Shown piece after piece: positions 1 to 12,904 of a DNA stretch of 64,000 nt. The DNA lies in the NCBI RefSeq assembly GCF_011075055.1, contig NC_058137.1:11951463-12015462 (forward strand), written 5' to 3'. Below the pieces are notes generated by a model, which searched no databases, was not told where the DNA came from, and saw only the letters and a program-made list of their open reading frames with translations. The translations under genes and the position numbers were made by a program. Source of the DNA: Mangifera indica (taxonomy: Eukaryota > Streptophyta > Magnoliopsida > Sapindales > Anacardiaceae). Position 1 is the stretch's first letter, and each line of letters starts with the position of its first letter.

Positions 1-3000
1 GCTTAGTTGCACAACCCCCCATAATTGTTATATAATTTTTTGTTTTTCTCTCTTTCTCTCCAGAAAATTGAAGAAAACAAAAACAAAGATGTTGTTCTAA
101 TTTATTAGTGTGAAGAGCAAGATGAAGGAAAGAGAGAAGATATAGGAGATTTACAGGATATCAAGAGTTTTAATGGTTGTTTTTTCGGGCCTTCTTTCTT
201 TGCTAACATGAAAATAAACGGATAGTAACAAACAGATAAGCAACAGAGTGACAAAAGAAATACATTGGATTTTCGATTAAACTATAAGCCAAAGTTTTCT
301 TAATAAAATACTTCCGCTTTTTGTTTCATCGTTTTGGAAATGAATCTTGCCATATTTTTGTGTTTAATTTTGTGACAGGCTGGAGTAGGCTTTTTTTCAT
401 TTAAGGAACTGAAAATTCGGAGGATTTGAATGATGAAGGTTGTTAATGTCTGAGCAGGGGAGCATTTACCTTTGTATTACCATTGATATTAACTAATCTC
501 TCTAGGACAAGGAATGTAGAACAACTATTTTACTGGCCATTAAGTTTAAAAAATCATTATCCACACATAAACAAATTCTATTAGCCAAATTCATTTGGTT
601 TCAAATTTTATTAAATGTTTTCACCCTTTGTTTATATCAATTTTTTAAGGTTAATAATTATAAAAACTTTAAATTAAAAATCACCAACAACAAATTAGCT
701 GGTCATCATCCCGGCCATATCATATCAAAGATGGTGTAATTTAGACAAAATTGCATATTAGATGGTGAGATTCAATCAAATTGCATCAATATCACAGTAA
801 GATAATATGATTTAGATTTAATCACATTGGGGTAATGTGATTAAAGCCAAATTTGGCTAGATATATCATCCCAAGTACAATATGGTGAAACTTTCACCGA
901 AATAATACAGATTTGGATAGTATTTTGATTTTTTTAATTAACGATAGAGATCTAAATGATAAATTTTTAAATTGATAAAAGAAATGTATTTTGTCTTTTT
1001 TTTTTTAAGTGTAACAAAAAAATTCTTTTGGCACATCTGAATTTTAACCAGTGAGAAAACCAACTTTTTAAACTTGAGTATAAAAATATTATTACACAAA
1101 ACCCTTATTTGTAAATATGGGAATAGGAAAAAGAATGTTACCAGAATTATACAAGTATAATACGATAAATAATAAAAAATATGTTTGTTAAAAAAAATAT
1201 AAAATTTAGATATGAAAAGATAGAAACATGTATATATGAGTTTAATATGATACATTATCAATAATATATTTTTTTAAATATAATAATATCAATAATAATT
1301 TTAGTAATTTTCATAAATATTCTAGTTAAAATCAATATAATAGTTCAAATGTAAAGTATATAATTGATTATTAAACTTAATATAATATGATATGATATAT
1401 AATCGAGATTTAATTATCATAAAAAAAAATTATTTCATGAATTTTTTATCAAATCATTACTAAAATATTATGATTTACTGATGTTCGAACTAAAAAAAAT
1501 TAAACGTGTATAGGAGATCCATTCAATATATTTATAGTGTCGTTGAAAATATAAAATATGTATTAGAGATTTAGATGACAAAAAATTAAGTTTTTTGTTT
1601 TATATAACTATGGTATTATAGTAATTAATTAGAAATATAAGGAACATTTTCGTACTTTGAAATTTCATAAAAAGAAAAAATGTTTAAAACAACAAAAATA
1701 CAAGTTTTATATGGAAAATATATAAAATACATATTTAATATATTTTAAGTTTAAAAATTCAAAACAATTTGTTTAATACGTAAATTAAATAAAAACACAA
1801 ATGATACATGTTTTCACTAACAATGCAATAAACTTTTGGCAAAAATTATCATTTTACCCCCTTGAGTTTCAAAATACATCAAGACCCCTAATATTATTGG
1901 TATTTTTGACACGATATATTTTACCAATCAATCCGATAATCTTATTCTATTAAATGGTGATCCAAATTTTAGTGTGTTATTACTTATGAGGAATATTTAT
2001 TTTCCCAAAATAAAAATTACAACAATTAAAGAAAGGGCAGCATGGAGATCTCTAATAAGGTAACAAATCCCAAAATTTGATCCTAATTTATGAGTCCAAT
2101 AATTTAAATATATTATATTCCATTTAAAATTTACACCGAACAAAATATTTTAAATTAAGCTTCTATTTATTTCCACAATTATAAATAGAGAACTATGTAT
2201 AGTACTGTCCATTTTCGCTCAATTGTAATAAAATCATAGATAGGCAGTTTGTATTATCGGATGGTATTTATATCATATCAATTTATGTTATCAAATGTTA
2301 TTTGTATCATGTTAGTTCAGGTTTTGGTTGAAAATCCTAACTGAATCCAAAATATAATCATATCAAAATTTGTCAATTGTAAATCAAATCAAAATATTTT
2401 TAGGTTAACCTAACCTAATATAATTAACTTAAACTATGTAATAAATAAAGTCATATCAAAATACAATATGTAACGATGTAATTTGCTATGAGATAATGAA
2501 CAATATTGTATGTACTTACTTTGGGTGCATAAATATTTATACACTTACACATATCATCATATGATTGAATATTGTTTTATCATTAATTCAGTATCGCTCA
2601 ATCATATGATAACACATATTAATATGTATATATTTGTATTCCAAAAATAGGTATACATGTTTTATTGTTTGAGACGAGATGACATTTTCTCAAAAAAAAT
2701 TTCTCCATTTCAAGTTGATACTAATAATTTATTTATTGTCTCTTTGTATAATCAATTATAGAGATAAAAAAGGCATAATATCATAATCAATAACTCAAAT
2801 TTTTACAACTTCAACTTCAAAATAATGTAATCGATAAATAATGAGATTAACTACTTGTCAAATATTTAAGAAATTTTATTTGCAATCTATATGATGAATG
2901 ATACTATTATAAATACTAAACCTATTAACAAGTATTTGAATATAACACATTAGACATAATAAGTTTAAATTAGCAATACTTATAACACACCAGTGAAAAA

Positions 3001-4591
3001 AACAAATACACTAAAAATAGTTTTTCGTAAGTATGCTAAAAAGAACGAATATATTAGGAAGAATATTTTTAGTAGAGGATGATTAATTTCTACTAAAAGG
3101 TCTAAGATAACTCCTCCAAGTAGACATCCAACTAACATGTATAATGTTTCAAAGAGAAAAACCATTTAAGAGCTAATTTAAAGTAAATATTATAATTGAA
3201 CTAATGAAAAAATTAAAATTAAGTTTTAACCAGAAAATCCTAATAGAGATAAGTGTTTAAGCATTGTTTCTTTATTTTAATTGAATATCTTCACTGTCTG
3301 TATCAATATTAGTAATGTCTTCTTTGAGCTCATTCAAATTAAAGTTATTATCTTTTGAATCAATATAAAGAGAAAATGGTAAAAAATAAATATGTAAATT
3401 ATATTTAAAACTATAATAATAATTCAATAGTAATGTTATTAATTTGTCCAAGGAAGCAATCTCTAGTGCAAATGTTTCAACTATATTAGGTTGAGTTTGG
3501 GTGCCAATTTTTAGTAATATTATTATCGATAATAATGATAATTCAGTAGTAGTGTTATCAATTTTTGAATTAGTTCGAATTAATTCAGATTAATTTTATG
3601 TCAATCCATATTTAATTTGAATTTTTTAAAGTCAATTCAAATCTAACTTAAATTATTTTTTATGTCAAAAATTATAATATTATTCTGATTTTGTTTATAT
3701 CGTGCCATATCATATTTGGTGAGGTCTAAAAATAATTTATATTTTGGTATGTTATGATGAGATCAGTTAGTCATACTAACTGCTGGCATAATTGAATCTT
3801 ATCATACAAAAGCTGATCGGATTCATTTGAAATGTCTGGTTAATTATTTATATATAAATTAATAAAATTTTCAATAGTAAAATACCTAATAATTTAAGTA
3901 AAACAAAAAAGCACAAAATATAAATTAGGGTAATTAATTAAATCAACCAATGTACAAGGGTCCATATGAACTTGGCCAATGAACCATGGATTATAGGAAT
4001 GTAATTAAGTATATCAAATAATTTCAAGTTTTCACTCATCTTTGGTGCCTAACAGTGAAAATCTTGGCACTGTTCACTATATCAATTTCAACATTTGAAT
4101 TTTCAAACTGTTTAAAGGCGATGCACGTATGAGAGTAATTTTGACATTATTTGCTATATTTGGATATATTCATATAACTCATAGTTAGCTAAATTTTATA
4201 GATCCCTCTTACATTGGTTAATTTAATTATCTTATAAATTAACTCAATAAATTTGTTTAATAGTATTTTTGAAACAATAAAACTATGTATATATACTTTT
4301 GGTACAAAATTTAGGTATACAAATAATATGTGATAATGTGATTAAATGATTTTAAATTAAAAATAAAGTAATATCTAATCATATAGTGACATATCATCTA
4401 TGTACTCAAATTATGTATAAAAAATATGCACATATAATATTACTCATTTTTGTAATGATCGATATTTTTAAAATTATATTGTTGACACAAAATTTTAACA
4501 TGTTGAGCCATTTAAATCCAATGTTTTATGAGTGTAATGAATTACCACCTCTAGCTTCCATTTTGTAACTGTTTTATTACAATTAATCATT
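1..4591. other. AT-rich intergenic DNA, no supportable gene
   Basis: This stretch is strongly AT-rich, with many short homopolymer runs and stops in all frames. The longest open frames are about 60 to 107 codons of low-complexity Phe/Ile/Lys/Tyr sequence and show no family motif. Weak traces of old repeats occur near 2220-2480 and 3660-3830, but I cannot assign them to a family. I see no exon chain, tRNA or intact transposon here. Confidence 0.6.
4583..4591. repeat. Left 9-bp target-site duplication of foldback element 1
   Basis: TTAATCATT; its partner TAAATCATT lies at 12905-12913. One mismatch. Confidence 0.7.
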
Positions 4592-4606
4592 GGCTTAAAG
4601 AGTTAT

Positions 4607-5436
4607 TGACGTGAACCATAGTAATACTATGCAAAAACCCAACTTTTGAAGCAGAAAATAACCCAAGATTAAATTAAGATTCTAAAATTTGGATGGACCT
4701 TGACCTAATTGATATAAAAACAACCAAACTTTGGTATAATTAGGTGATTAAATGCCAAAAGAATGAATTCTTGATAAGTTCTTTGAAAATTGAATAAAAA
4801 ATGCTGAAATCTTGAATCAAAACAACAAGCACACAAATTTTGGTATAAAAACATCATCCTTCTTCATTATGAGAAAAAGATGTTTGTACAGTAAATAATC
4901 CTAACCCTAAAAAGACTGACCTAACCCATGAGCCAATGGACTTCCATATTTCCTAAGCCCATTATCTATTTAACTACCCAAAAACTCTAACTAAAATTAA
5001 CATATCTATTGGGCTTGTAACAAATATTAACTTAGCCTATTAAACACACATAACTCAACTAATAAGGTTGGGGTTTTAGTAAAAATTCTAGCCCAATACA
5101 AATTATCATAAAATAACATAACATTAAGCCTACTTAAGCAGTCTTGGACGCCACCATTAAAACTTCTTTGGGTCGAAATTACAAGAACTCTTAGACTTGG
5201 GCTTCAATTAGATTAACCTCTCTTTAGATCCTTCAAGTATCCAATTCCTTTTAAGCAAACTTATCTTGGCCTCCAAGTCTTCAATAAGCCCAATTAAGGT
5301 CTGCTACATCTTTTTAGCTCTTGATCTTGTGATTGGTCCAATCAGAATGTGCAAAGGATCCTTATTGGACTTGTTTGACTCCTCAAGTCTATTCCAAACT
5401 CCCGAATGTGGTAATAGCTCCTTCTTGCCACTATCA
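4607..5436 (-). repeat. 3' LTR of the gypsy element
   Basis: 830 bp, TG at 4607 and CA at 5435-5436 in plus orientation. It aligns along its length with 11339-12093. It contains a 76-bp segment (about 5106-5181) absent from the other LTR, flanked by the short direct repeat AAATTA. Confidence 0.85.
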
Positions 5437-5449
5437 TCCCCTTCTCTTG
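5437..5449 (-). other. Polypurine tract of the gypsy element
   Basis: On the minus strand CAAGAGAAGGGGA directly abuts the start of the 3' LTR (TGATAGTGG), the expected position for plus-strand DNA priming. The decayed integrase C-terminal frame appears to read through it. Confidence 0.75.
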
Positions 5450-6660
5450 AAAAGGATTCATCCTCAAATCTGCATCATCAAAAAGAGATAGGTTAAAACA
5501 TTAAATGTAGAGCTAACGTCGTACTCACCTAGAAGATCCACTTTGTAAGCATTGTCGTTGATACGCTCAAGGACTTGAAAAGGACCATCGCCCCTTGGGT
5601 GTAACTTAGATTTTCATTGGGATGGAAACCTTTCCTTCCACATGTGAACCCAAACCCAATCACCTAGTTAGAACACCACCTTTTGCCATCCTTTGTTAGC
5701 TTGTTTAGTATACTACTCAGTTCGCTTTTAATATTCTGTCTAACTTTCTCATGAATCTTTTGAACTAACTTTGCTTTCCTTTTACTGTCTACACTAGCAT
5801 GTTTCTCAACAGGTAAAGGCAACAAGTCCAAAGGTATTAATGGATTAAAACCATAAACAACTTCAAAGGGTGAATAACCAGCAGATGAATACGTAACCTT
5901 TATTATATGCAAATTTTACATGTGATAAACTATCCTCCCAAGTTTTCAAGTTCTTTTCCAATATAGCACACAATATTTGAGATAGAGTTCTGTTAACTAC
6001 CTCCATTTGTTTATCCGTCTATGGATGACATGTTGTAGAAAATAGTAATTTAGTACCTAACCTACGCTACAATACCTTCCAGAGGTAGCTCAAAAACTTT
6101 GCATCTTGATAAAAAAATAATGCTCCTCCACATCCCACATAGGTGTATTATTTCCCTAAAAAAAAAATTAGTTATGTTAGTTGCATCATTAATTTTATGA
6201 CACAGAAAGAAATGTGTCATCTTTAAAAACCTATTTATAACTACAAAAACTGAATCTCTAGCCTTTCTAGACCTAGGTAACCCCAAAACCAAGTTCGTAA
6301 AGAAATTTTCCCATGGTACACTAGGTATTGGTAAAGGACTGTACAAACCATGGAGCAAGACTTTAGATTTGGCATGTTTACACTTAATACAACGATTACA
6401 TAATCTCTCAACATCCCGTTTCAATATAGCCAAAAGAAATGTTCTTTTACTATGTCTAAAGTCTTAGTTATGCTAAAATGGCCTATAAGACCACCCCTAT
6501 GTGCCTCACACATTAATAACTCTTCTAAAGAACTATTAGCAAATACAACTTAGACTCCCTAAACACATGCCCATCATGCCTCTAGAACTTTCCAAAAGTC
6601 ATCTTCTAAAACACTGCATAAATATTAACAAAGTCAAAATCTGAAGAATATAAATCTTTT
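5450..6660 (-). pseudogene. gypsy integrase remnant
   Basis: Broken integrase on the minus strand. The zinc-finger region is seen as CNRCIKCKHAKSK (6062-6433 frame). It continues into the core domain with GLPRSRKARDSVFVV and, in the 5664-5912 frame, the conserved segment [17 protein letters not shown]. At the first catalytic Asp of the DDE core (family pattern MDFV.GLPR) this copy reads TNLVLGLPR. The codon is AAC where GAC is expected, so the enzyme would be inactive even without the frame breaks. A further D-to-N change is seen at VINRF (family VVDRF). Both are G-to-A changes on the coding strand. The C-terminal tail (pattern [12 protein letters not shown]) runs to the polypurine tract. Confidence 0.8.
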
Positions 6661-6679
6661 AATATACTCAAATCTTAAA

Positions 6680-7140
6680 ACTTTTGCATCTAAAGTGGAA
6701 ATCTAAGCGTACTTGCGAGATAGTGCATCAACAACTATGTTTTCCTTATCTTGCTTATAGTTAATGACATATAGAAACGTCTCAATGAACTCGACCCATT
6801 TAGCATGTCCACGAATTAACTTACCTTGTCTCTTTAAGTGTTTCAAGGACTTGTGGTCGGTATGAATGACAAACTCCTTGGGCCACAAGTAATGTTAACA
6901 CATCTCTAACACCTTTACTAAAACGTACAATTCTTTATTATGTGTAAGGTAATTCAAGGTTGCCCCATTTAATTTGTCACTAAAATAAGTTATGGGCTTC
7001 CTCTCTTGCATTAAAATAGCTTGCATGTCTATACCTTATGCATCACACTCAATTTCAAATGGTTTAGTAAAATCAAGCAAAGCAAGTAAAGGTGCAGAAC
7101 TTAACTTATCCTTAATCAATGCAAATTTTTCGTTCTTGTT
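6680..7140 (-). pseudogene. gypsy RNase H remnant
   Basis: The 6703-6888 frame holds the conserved [21 protein letters not shown] and [10 protein letters not shown] motifs of plant gypsy RNase H, which removes the RNA strand of the RNA-DNA hybrid. The upstream half (6890-7140) is interrupted by stops. It lies between reverse transcriptase and integrase, as expected for Ty3/gypsy. Confidence 0.8.
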
Positions 7141-7142
7141 CC

Positions 7143-8255
7143 TCACCCCACTTTAAACCTTACAGTTTTCTTTATTACCTTAGTTAATGGTGTAACTAGT
7201 GTACTAAAATCTCTTATAAAACGTCTATAGAAACCAACTAGTTCATGCAAACTCCTAACCTGATAAATGGATGTAGATGTTGACCACTCCCTAATAACTT
7301 TAACCATTTCCTCATCCATTTTAATACCTCTAGATGATACTATGAACCTTAAGAGCACAACCTGATTCGTGCAAAAGGAACACTTCTTTATGTTTGCATA
7401 CAATTTTTCCTTTCTCAAAACACTTATCATATCATGCAAGTATCCTATATGTTTATCTAGACTCTTATTATAGACCAAGATATCATCAAAATAAACAATG
7501 ACAAACCCACCTATGAATACACGTAAGACATGGTTTAGGATAATGGATAGATCACTTTTGGTGTCTATCCCAAGGTAAATACCTCTCCTGAAGTCCATGA
7601 GTATGTGCTAGTCTTGTGAGATCAACCATAACCATCTTGTCTTCAATGGTATCTGTAGCCCGTTAATCGCTAATCTCATAAAAATGCTTGATGCATTAGC
7701 TAACCCTAGAGGCATAACTAACCACTGGTACAACCCATGCTTAGTTTTAAAAACAGTTCTCCATTCGTCTCCCTCTTTCATCTTAATCTGATAATACTTA
7801 CTCTTAAGGTCTATTTTTAAGAACACATATGATCTATGTAGTTCATCTAATATATCATCTAGCGTAGGAATGAGATAACGATACTTTACAATGATTTTAT
7901 TGATGGCTCAATAGTCAACCCACATCCTCCATGACCCATCCTTCTTAGGCACAAGTATGATCAAAACTACGCATGGACTCATGCTCTCTCTCATGAATCC
8001 CTTTCTCATCAACTTCTCGACTTGCCTTTGAAGCTCTTTTGTCTCCTCGAGATTACTTCTATAGGCTGGTTAGTTGGGTATGGATACTTCAAGTACGAAG
8101 TTAATTTGATGTTTGATCTCTCGTATCAGTGGCAACCCTTCTGGTACCTTATTTAAGAATATATCCTCAAAATCATACAAAAAGGACACAACAACACTAA
8201 GAAGAGAAATGAAAATGTCAAATAAAGATAAAATGTTTTCCTTGTAAACTAACAA
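7143..8255 (-). pseudogene. gypsy reverse transcriptase remnant
   Basis: Three broken frames make up the polymerase. The N-terminal linker at 8070-8255 contains DFEDIF and EGLPLIREIKHQI. The fingers/palm at 7608-7826 contain [29 protein letters not shown] and [11 protein letters not shown]. The palm at 7143-7598 contains the catalytic VYFDDILVY box and the downstream KKCSFC and LVGFYRRFI motifs. The catalytic YFDD is intact, but stops and frame changes near 7600 and 7830-8060 prevent a continuous polyprotein. Confidence 0.88.
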
Positions 8256-8607
8256 TAGTAACTGTTGTTTCGTTACAAGTGAAGCTTTAACTCACTTTCT
8301 CTTGCATAAAAACCCACTTTCTTTTTCTTTTTTTTGTTATTCTCGTAATTGTTTTCTCATCCTTCAATTTTTTTCTTTTAGGCTCTCAGTCTCACCTTTT
8401 TTATCAGTTAATCTCTCATCATCTTTTCCATTCACTCCCTTTCTTTTTTGATCATTCTCACTCTGCTTTTGTGTTTGCTTTGAACTCTCTCTCCTTAACT
8501 GATCCTCATACACTTTTGTAAGATGGTGCAAGTATGATGGTTTTATTGTTTATCATGAAAGAATATTGATTTTTAAACCCATCGTGCATCACTCACCTAT
8601 CAAATTG

Positions 8608-9009
8608 TCATAGTCTCCCTAATAGGATATGCCCCTCATGCATTGGCACTACATCATATAGGATCTCATTATAGTACTTTCCAATGGGTAACACCATTAA
8701 CAATTGTTTGTTAACTTTGATCTCCTTACAGTCATTTAACCATTGAAGCTTGTAAGGCCTCGAATGTTTGAGTGTAGATAGGTCAAGTTTTTCAACTAAT
8801 TCAGTACTAGCAACATTAGTATAACTTTTCCCGTTAATGATTAAGGTACATACCTTATTTTGAACATGATGGCAAGTATGGAAAATATTTTCTCTGTGTA
8901 CCTCATCCTTAACCTTATATTGCATATTTAAGGCTATCTTCGACACTAAAACTTCACCCCCTACCGAATACTCTACCTCAATGTCACTAGCATCCTCCAA
9001 TGGTGGCAT
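8608..9009 (-). pseudogene. gypsy aspartic protease remnant
   Basis: 133 codons containing CTLIINGKSYTNVAST and, later, VVPMHEGHILLGRL. This matches the plant gypsy protease pattern (C-x-IID-GGS-CTNVAS, then HILLGRPW). The active-site Asp of the DG(G/K)S motif is Asn here (INGKS), so the protease should be dead. This is another G-to-A change on the coding strand. Confidence 0.78.
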
Positions 9010-9039
9010 AAATTCATCATTAGACTATTCTTCGATTTA

Positions 9040-10086
9040 ATACTCATCATCCTCCCTCAACAACGTGGTTTTTTTATTAAGACACTAAGAGGCTTTGTGA
9101 CCTCTACCCAAACTCTTAAAACACTTGATCTCACTATTTCTTTTGGGTGGTTCAGGTTTACTACTAGATTTTTCACAGCTGGACTTTTCTCCCCTAGGTT
9201 TAGAGTTTTTGGCTTTAGGCTTATAAGATGGTTTCTTATCTCCTTTAGACACATTTTGCTTCCAAGTGCTAAAATAAGATCCCACATCCTTTTTACCTTT
9301 CCTCTATAATTGTCTCTTTGCCTTAATAACCATATGAACCAAATCTTCTAACTCAACATAAAGTTGTAGCTCCACCATGTTTGTTGTATCCCTATTCTAC
9401 TCATTCAAGAATCTAGTCATACTAATCTCTCTATCTTCATCTATATTAGCCCTAATCATGGTTATCTCTATTTCCTTATGATAGTTTTCTGTACTCTTTG
9501 TCCCCTATTTAAGCCTTTATAATTTCTGAAGTAAATCCCTATGGTAATGGCCCAGAATAAATTGCTGCCTCATCACACTTTTCATCTTATCTCAAGTATC
9601 TATAGGTCTACCTAAATTCCTACGTCTATTCTCTAATAATTGGTCTCATAAGATACTAGCATAATTGGTGAATTCTATAGTAGCTAATTTCACCTTTTTC
9701 TCCTCCGTATAACTATAGATGTTGAAAACCTGATCTACCTTCCTTTCCCAATATAGATTGGCATTCAAATCTTTTTACCCTTAAAAGGTGGAATTTTCAT
9801 TTTAATAGTATTAAGGCTACTATCACACTATTTAGTTCCCTTGTACAAACTATCCCTATGCCATCTTTGTCCTCCCTTGCTCCCTAAAGTAATTTGCCTA
9901 TCACTTTTCATCCTCACTATCAAAAACTATCCTATCTTCTTCTCTCAATAAAGGTGTTTTTCTTCTTTCCTTATTCATACTAGATCCCTTTCTATTACTC
10001 TATTGTTTCTTTAACTTATCCAACCTCTCATTGACACTCCCTATTACATCAAAGAGTCGCTCGAACTATTGTTAAATAGCTTGCAT
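9040..10086 (-). pseudogene. gypsy gag remnant
   Basis: Gag region with multiple stops. The likely start is the ATG at 10084-10086, followed by FERLFDVIGSVNERLDKLKK. The capsid region has RANIDEDREISMTRFLNE. The nucleocapsid zinc knuckle appears at about 9085-9150 as CFKSLGRGHKAS; the second Cys of the CxxCxxxGHxxxxC pattern is Ser. The downstream Lys/Pro-rich linker matches usual gypsy gag. Confidence 0.75.
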
Positions 10087-11321
10087 TGTAAAAGTCTCGG
10101 TTTTACCTAGACTTTCATTACAGCTCTGTTTTTTGGATGATCAACAATTCTGAAATATATATAAAAGTCCTCACAAATTCCCTTACATGTCTACACTCAC
10201 ACTCATATTTTCACTCTAATATTTTCACACTTTCTATAATCATAATTTTTTTTTTATAAAGAACAAATCAAGAAGGACTCTTGAGACAAAAAACCACCAA
10301 TCAACCTAGGTTAGGTCTAAGAATGATTAAGACACAAAGAAATGAATAAAAGGACTCAAGAAAAGAAATTTTCAGAAATAGAAATATAGACTCAATTAGT
10401 GAAACAACCACACAAGGAAAAGAACTTCCAAGAAAGACACAAGAACAATGATTAGAGTTGAATTTAAAAAGGGGGTAAAGTGATCTAACTTTCTCTTTGA
10501 TCTTTCTTCCTTTTTTTTTCCTTTTTCTTTTCTTTTCTTATTTTTTTTTCAACTCACACTAACACTAGGCCGCATATGACTACTTTCTTAAATGTATCTT
10601 GATACTTCTTTTATGTTGCTGCCATAAAAATCACTAATTTTCCAACCAAGATTAACAAGATTCACACAAGAATTACATAAGATGGATTCGATATACACAA
10701 GATCCTTCCAAGAATTCAAGAAATCAATGAAAAATCAACCAAAAACCATTCCTTAAATTCTGTAATCACAAGAGTCCCCCTAAGAATTCAAGAAATCAAA
10801 GAAAACCTAACCAAGATCAAGATTTAAACAAACCCTAACTACAAACACCCACACACAATTCGGCCTTAATGCACTTTTCAACAAAGTAAATTTCTTCTTT
10901 TTTTCTTTTTCCTTTTTGATTTTTCAAGATCAATTAAGAAATTAAAACACCTCAAACCTAACCTTTTGAATTTGGCTATGACTAGAACAAGAAATTTTAC
11001 AATAATTCAATAAAAAATTTAAGAGAAACAAGAAACAAGACAAAAAGATAATTGACTAATGCAAAAACAAAGGGAATTAATGATTAGGACTCACAAAAGA
11101 TTGAAGAGAAAACAAGAATTGAAATTTTTAGCTTAAACAAATTTTATCAAGATTGATGAAATTTTGCTTTCGAAGTTTATGAGAAACAAGGAGAAACATA
11201 AAGAAAACACACAAAAACAGAAAGATAATCTAAGAAAAATAGCCAAGAATTTTGACAATACCAAGAACACAAAGAACTGAACGAATTTTACAAAAAAAAG
11301 ATAAATTGAACCTAATTCGAT
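10087..11321 (-). other. gypsy 5' leader
   Basis: AT-rich untranslated leader between the primer-binding site and gag. It contains homopolymer-rich stretches (for example near 10500-10550 and 10890-10920) and many copies of short AAGA/CAAG-type words. No ORF or further element is seen. Confidence 0.6.
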
Positions 11322-11338
11322 GCAACTCTAATAGCAAC
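11322..11338 (-). other. Primer-binding site of the gypsy element (tRNA-iMet type)
   Basis: Reading leftwards on the minus strand from the 5' LTR, the sequence is TTGCTATTAGAGTTGC. It is a degenerate match to the initiator-Met primer-binding site TGGTATCAGAGC. Its position directly inside the LTR supports the LTR boundary at 11339. Confidence 0.6.
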
Positions 11339-12093
11339 TAACGTGAACCTTAGCGATACTATGCGAAGACCTAATGTTTGAAGTGGAAAATAACCTGGGA
11401 TTGAATGAAGATTCTAAAATTTGGATGGACCTTGACCCGATTGATGTGAAAACAATCTAACCTTGGTATAATTAAGTGATTGAATGCCACAAGAACGAAT
11501 TCTTGATAAGTTCTTTGATGATTGAATAAAGAATGATGAAATCTTGAATCAAGGGAGCAAGCACACGAATTTTGGTGTAAAAACATCATCCCTCTTCATT
11601 ATGAGAAAAAGATGTTTATATAGTAAGCAATCCTAACCCTAAAAGGACTAACCTAACCTATGACTCAATAGACTTTCATATTTCCTAAGCACATTACCTA
11701 TTTAACTACCCAAAAACTCTAATTAAAATTAACATAATATTTGGGTTTGTAACAAATATTAACTTAGCCCATCAAACACACATAACTCAACTAATAAGGT
11801 TTAGGCTTTAGTAACAATTCTAGCCTAATACAAATTACAAGAACTCTTGGACTTGGGCTTGAATTAGATTAACCTCTCTTTTAAACCTTTTAAGTATTCA
11901 ATCCTTTTTAAGCAAACTTACCATGGCCTCCAAGTCTTCAATAAGCCCAATTAAGGCCTGTTGCATTTTCTTACCTTTTAGCCTTGTAATTGGTTTAATC
12001 AGAATGTGCAAAAGATCCTAATTAGACCTATTCGACTCCTTAGGTCTATTCCAAGCTCCTAGATCTGGTAGTTGCTCCTTCTTACTACTATCA
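11339..12093 (-). repeat. 5' LTR of the gypsy element
   Basis: 755 bp, matching 4607-5436 except for many point changes and a 76-bp deletion between AAATTA microhomologies. Its tip has decayed from TG to TA. The high divergence from its partner implies an old insertion. Confidence 0.85.
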
Positions 12094-12904
12094 GTTTTTC
12101 CCACCTAAGGTTTTGTTCATTGCAAAACTCTCATCTACTAAATTTTGAAAATCTAAATACCCACTCATTAATTGTTAAAGTTAACAAAATTCGTTAAATC
12201 TAAGGGTATAATTGTCATTTAACCACTAATATTAAAAAATAAAATTTTATCTCATTTCCCCTCCTTAATTTTAAAAACTCAAAATTTCACTTCAACCTAA
12301 GTTTTGAAAAGTTATATTTTCTCTTTAGAGTTTCAATTTTTGCCTTCATTTTCCAGGTAGCTTCTCTATTTCCAGTTGTCATCGCTCTCTCTCCCGACAT
12401 TTCACTTCTAACACTCTTTCTCCCAAAAGTGAGGGCATTTGTTAGAAGATTGGTCAAGGAGAAAGGCAAACAACAAATCGTTATGCTTCATTAAAACTCA
12501 AAAGCATGATAAGAAGACGAATCATAGCCTTGATTCTCTGAATCGTGGTCAACTAGATCTCTCATTCAAGCCAATTTGTGGTTGGAGAGAGAGTACATCT
12601 AGAGAGAAAGCAATGGTGAAGTTGTCAAGAAAATGAAAAGAGAAAAATGTTGAAACCCTATAGGGAAAATGTAACTTTTTAAAACTTAAGCTCAAAAGAA
12701 ATTATAAATTTTTAAAACTAATATGAGGAAATGAGATAAAATTTTATTTTTTATAATATTACTAATTAAATGAAAATTACTCCCTTAAATTTAGCAAATT
12801 TTGTTAACTTTAATAACTGATGGATAGGTATTTAAATTTTTTAACCTTAGCAGGTGAAAGTTTAACAATGGACTAAACCTTGGGTGGGAATAAGTCTTTT
12901 GGCC

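Larger units (their letters stand above)
4607..12093 (-). mobile_element. Ty3/gypsy LTR retrotransposon, minus strand, decayed
   Basis: About 7.5 kb, bounded by two LTRs with degenerate 5-bp duplications, GTTAT (4602-4606) and GTTTT (12094-12098). On the minus strand the order is 5' LTR, primer-binding site, gag, protease, reverse transcriptase, RNase H, integrase, polypurine tract, 3' LTR, which is the Ty3/gypsy order. The pol sequence resembles plant chromoviruses. No clear chromodomain is readable, so I leave the lineage open. All genes carry stops or frameshifts. It sits inside the inverted repeat of foldback element 1 and is therefore younger than it. Confidence 0.88.
4592..12904. mobile_element. 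Foldback (long-TIR) Mutator-type element 1, split by a gypsy retrotransposon
   Basis: The right arm (about 12500-12904) is the reverse complement of the left arm, which is in two pieces: 4592-4606 and 12099-12500. The tip reads GGCTTAAAGAGTTAT on the left and the complement of GGCCAAAAGACTTATTCCC on the right. Outside the tips lie near-identical 9-mers, TTAATCATT at 4583-4591 and TAAATCATT at 12905-12913 (8 of 9 match). A 9-bp duplication is the Mutator-superfamily hallmark. Removing the nested gypsy element and one copy of its duplication rejoins the arm in register and leaves an element of about 0.82 kb. No transposase is visible, so it was non-autonomous. The centre (12300-12650) is not recognisable. 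Confidence 0.8.

Noticed and set aside
938..1261. 107-codon minus-strand ORF
   Set aside because: AT-rich Phe/Tyr/Lys/Ile composition with no motif; expected by chance in sequence this AT-rich.
9097..9309. Plus-strand 70-codon ORF
   Set aside because: It lies antisense to gypsy gag and has no motif of its own.
12287..12636. Overlapping ORFs inside foldback element 1
   Set aside because: Short, opposite-strand frames within the non-coding centre of a hairpin element; no recognisable family.
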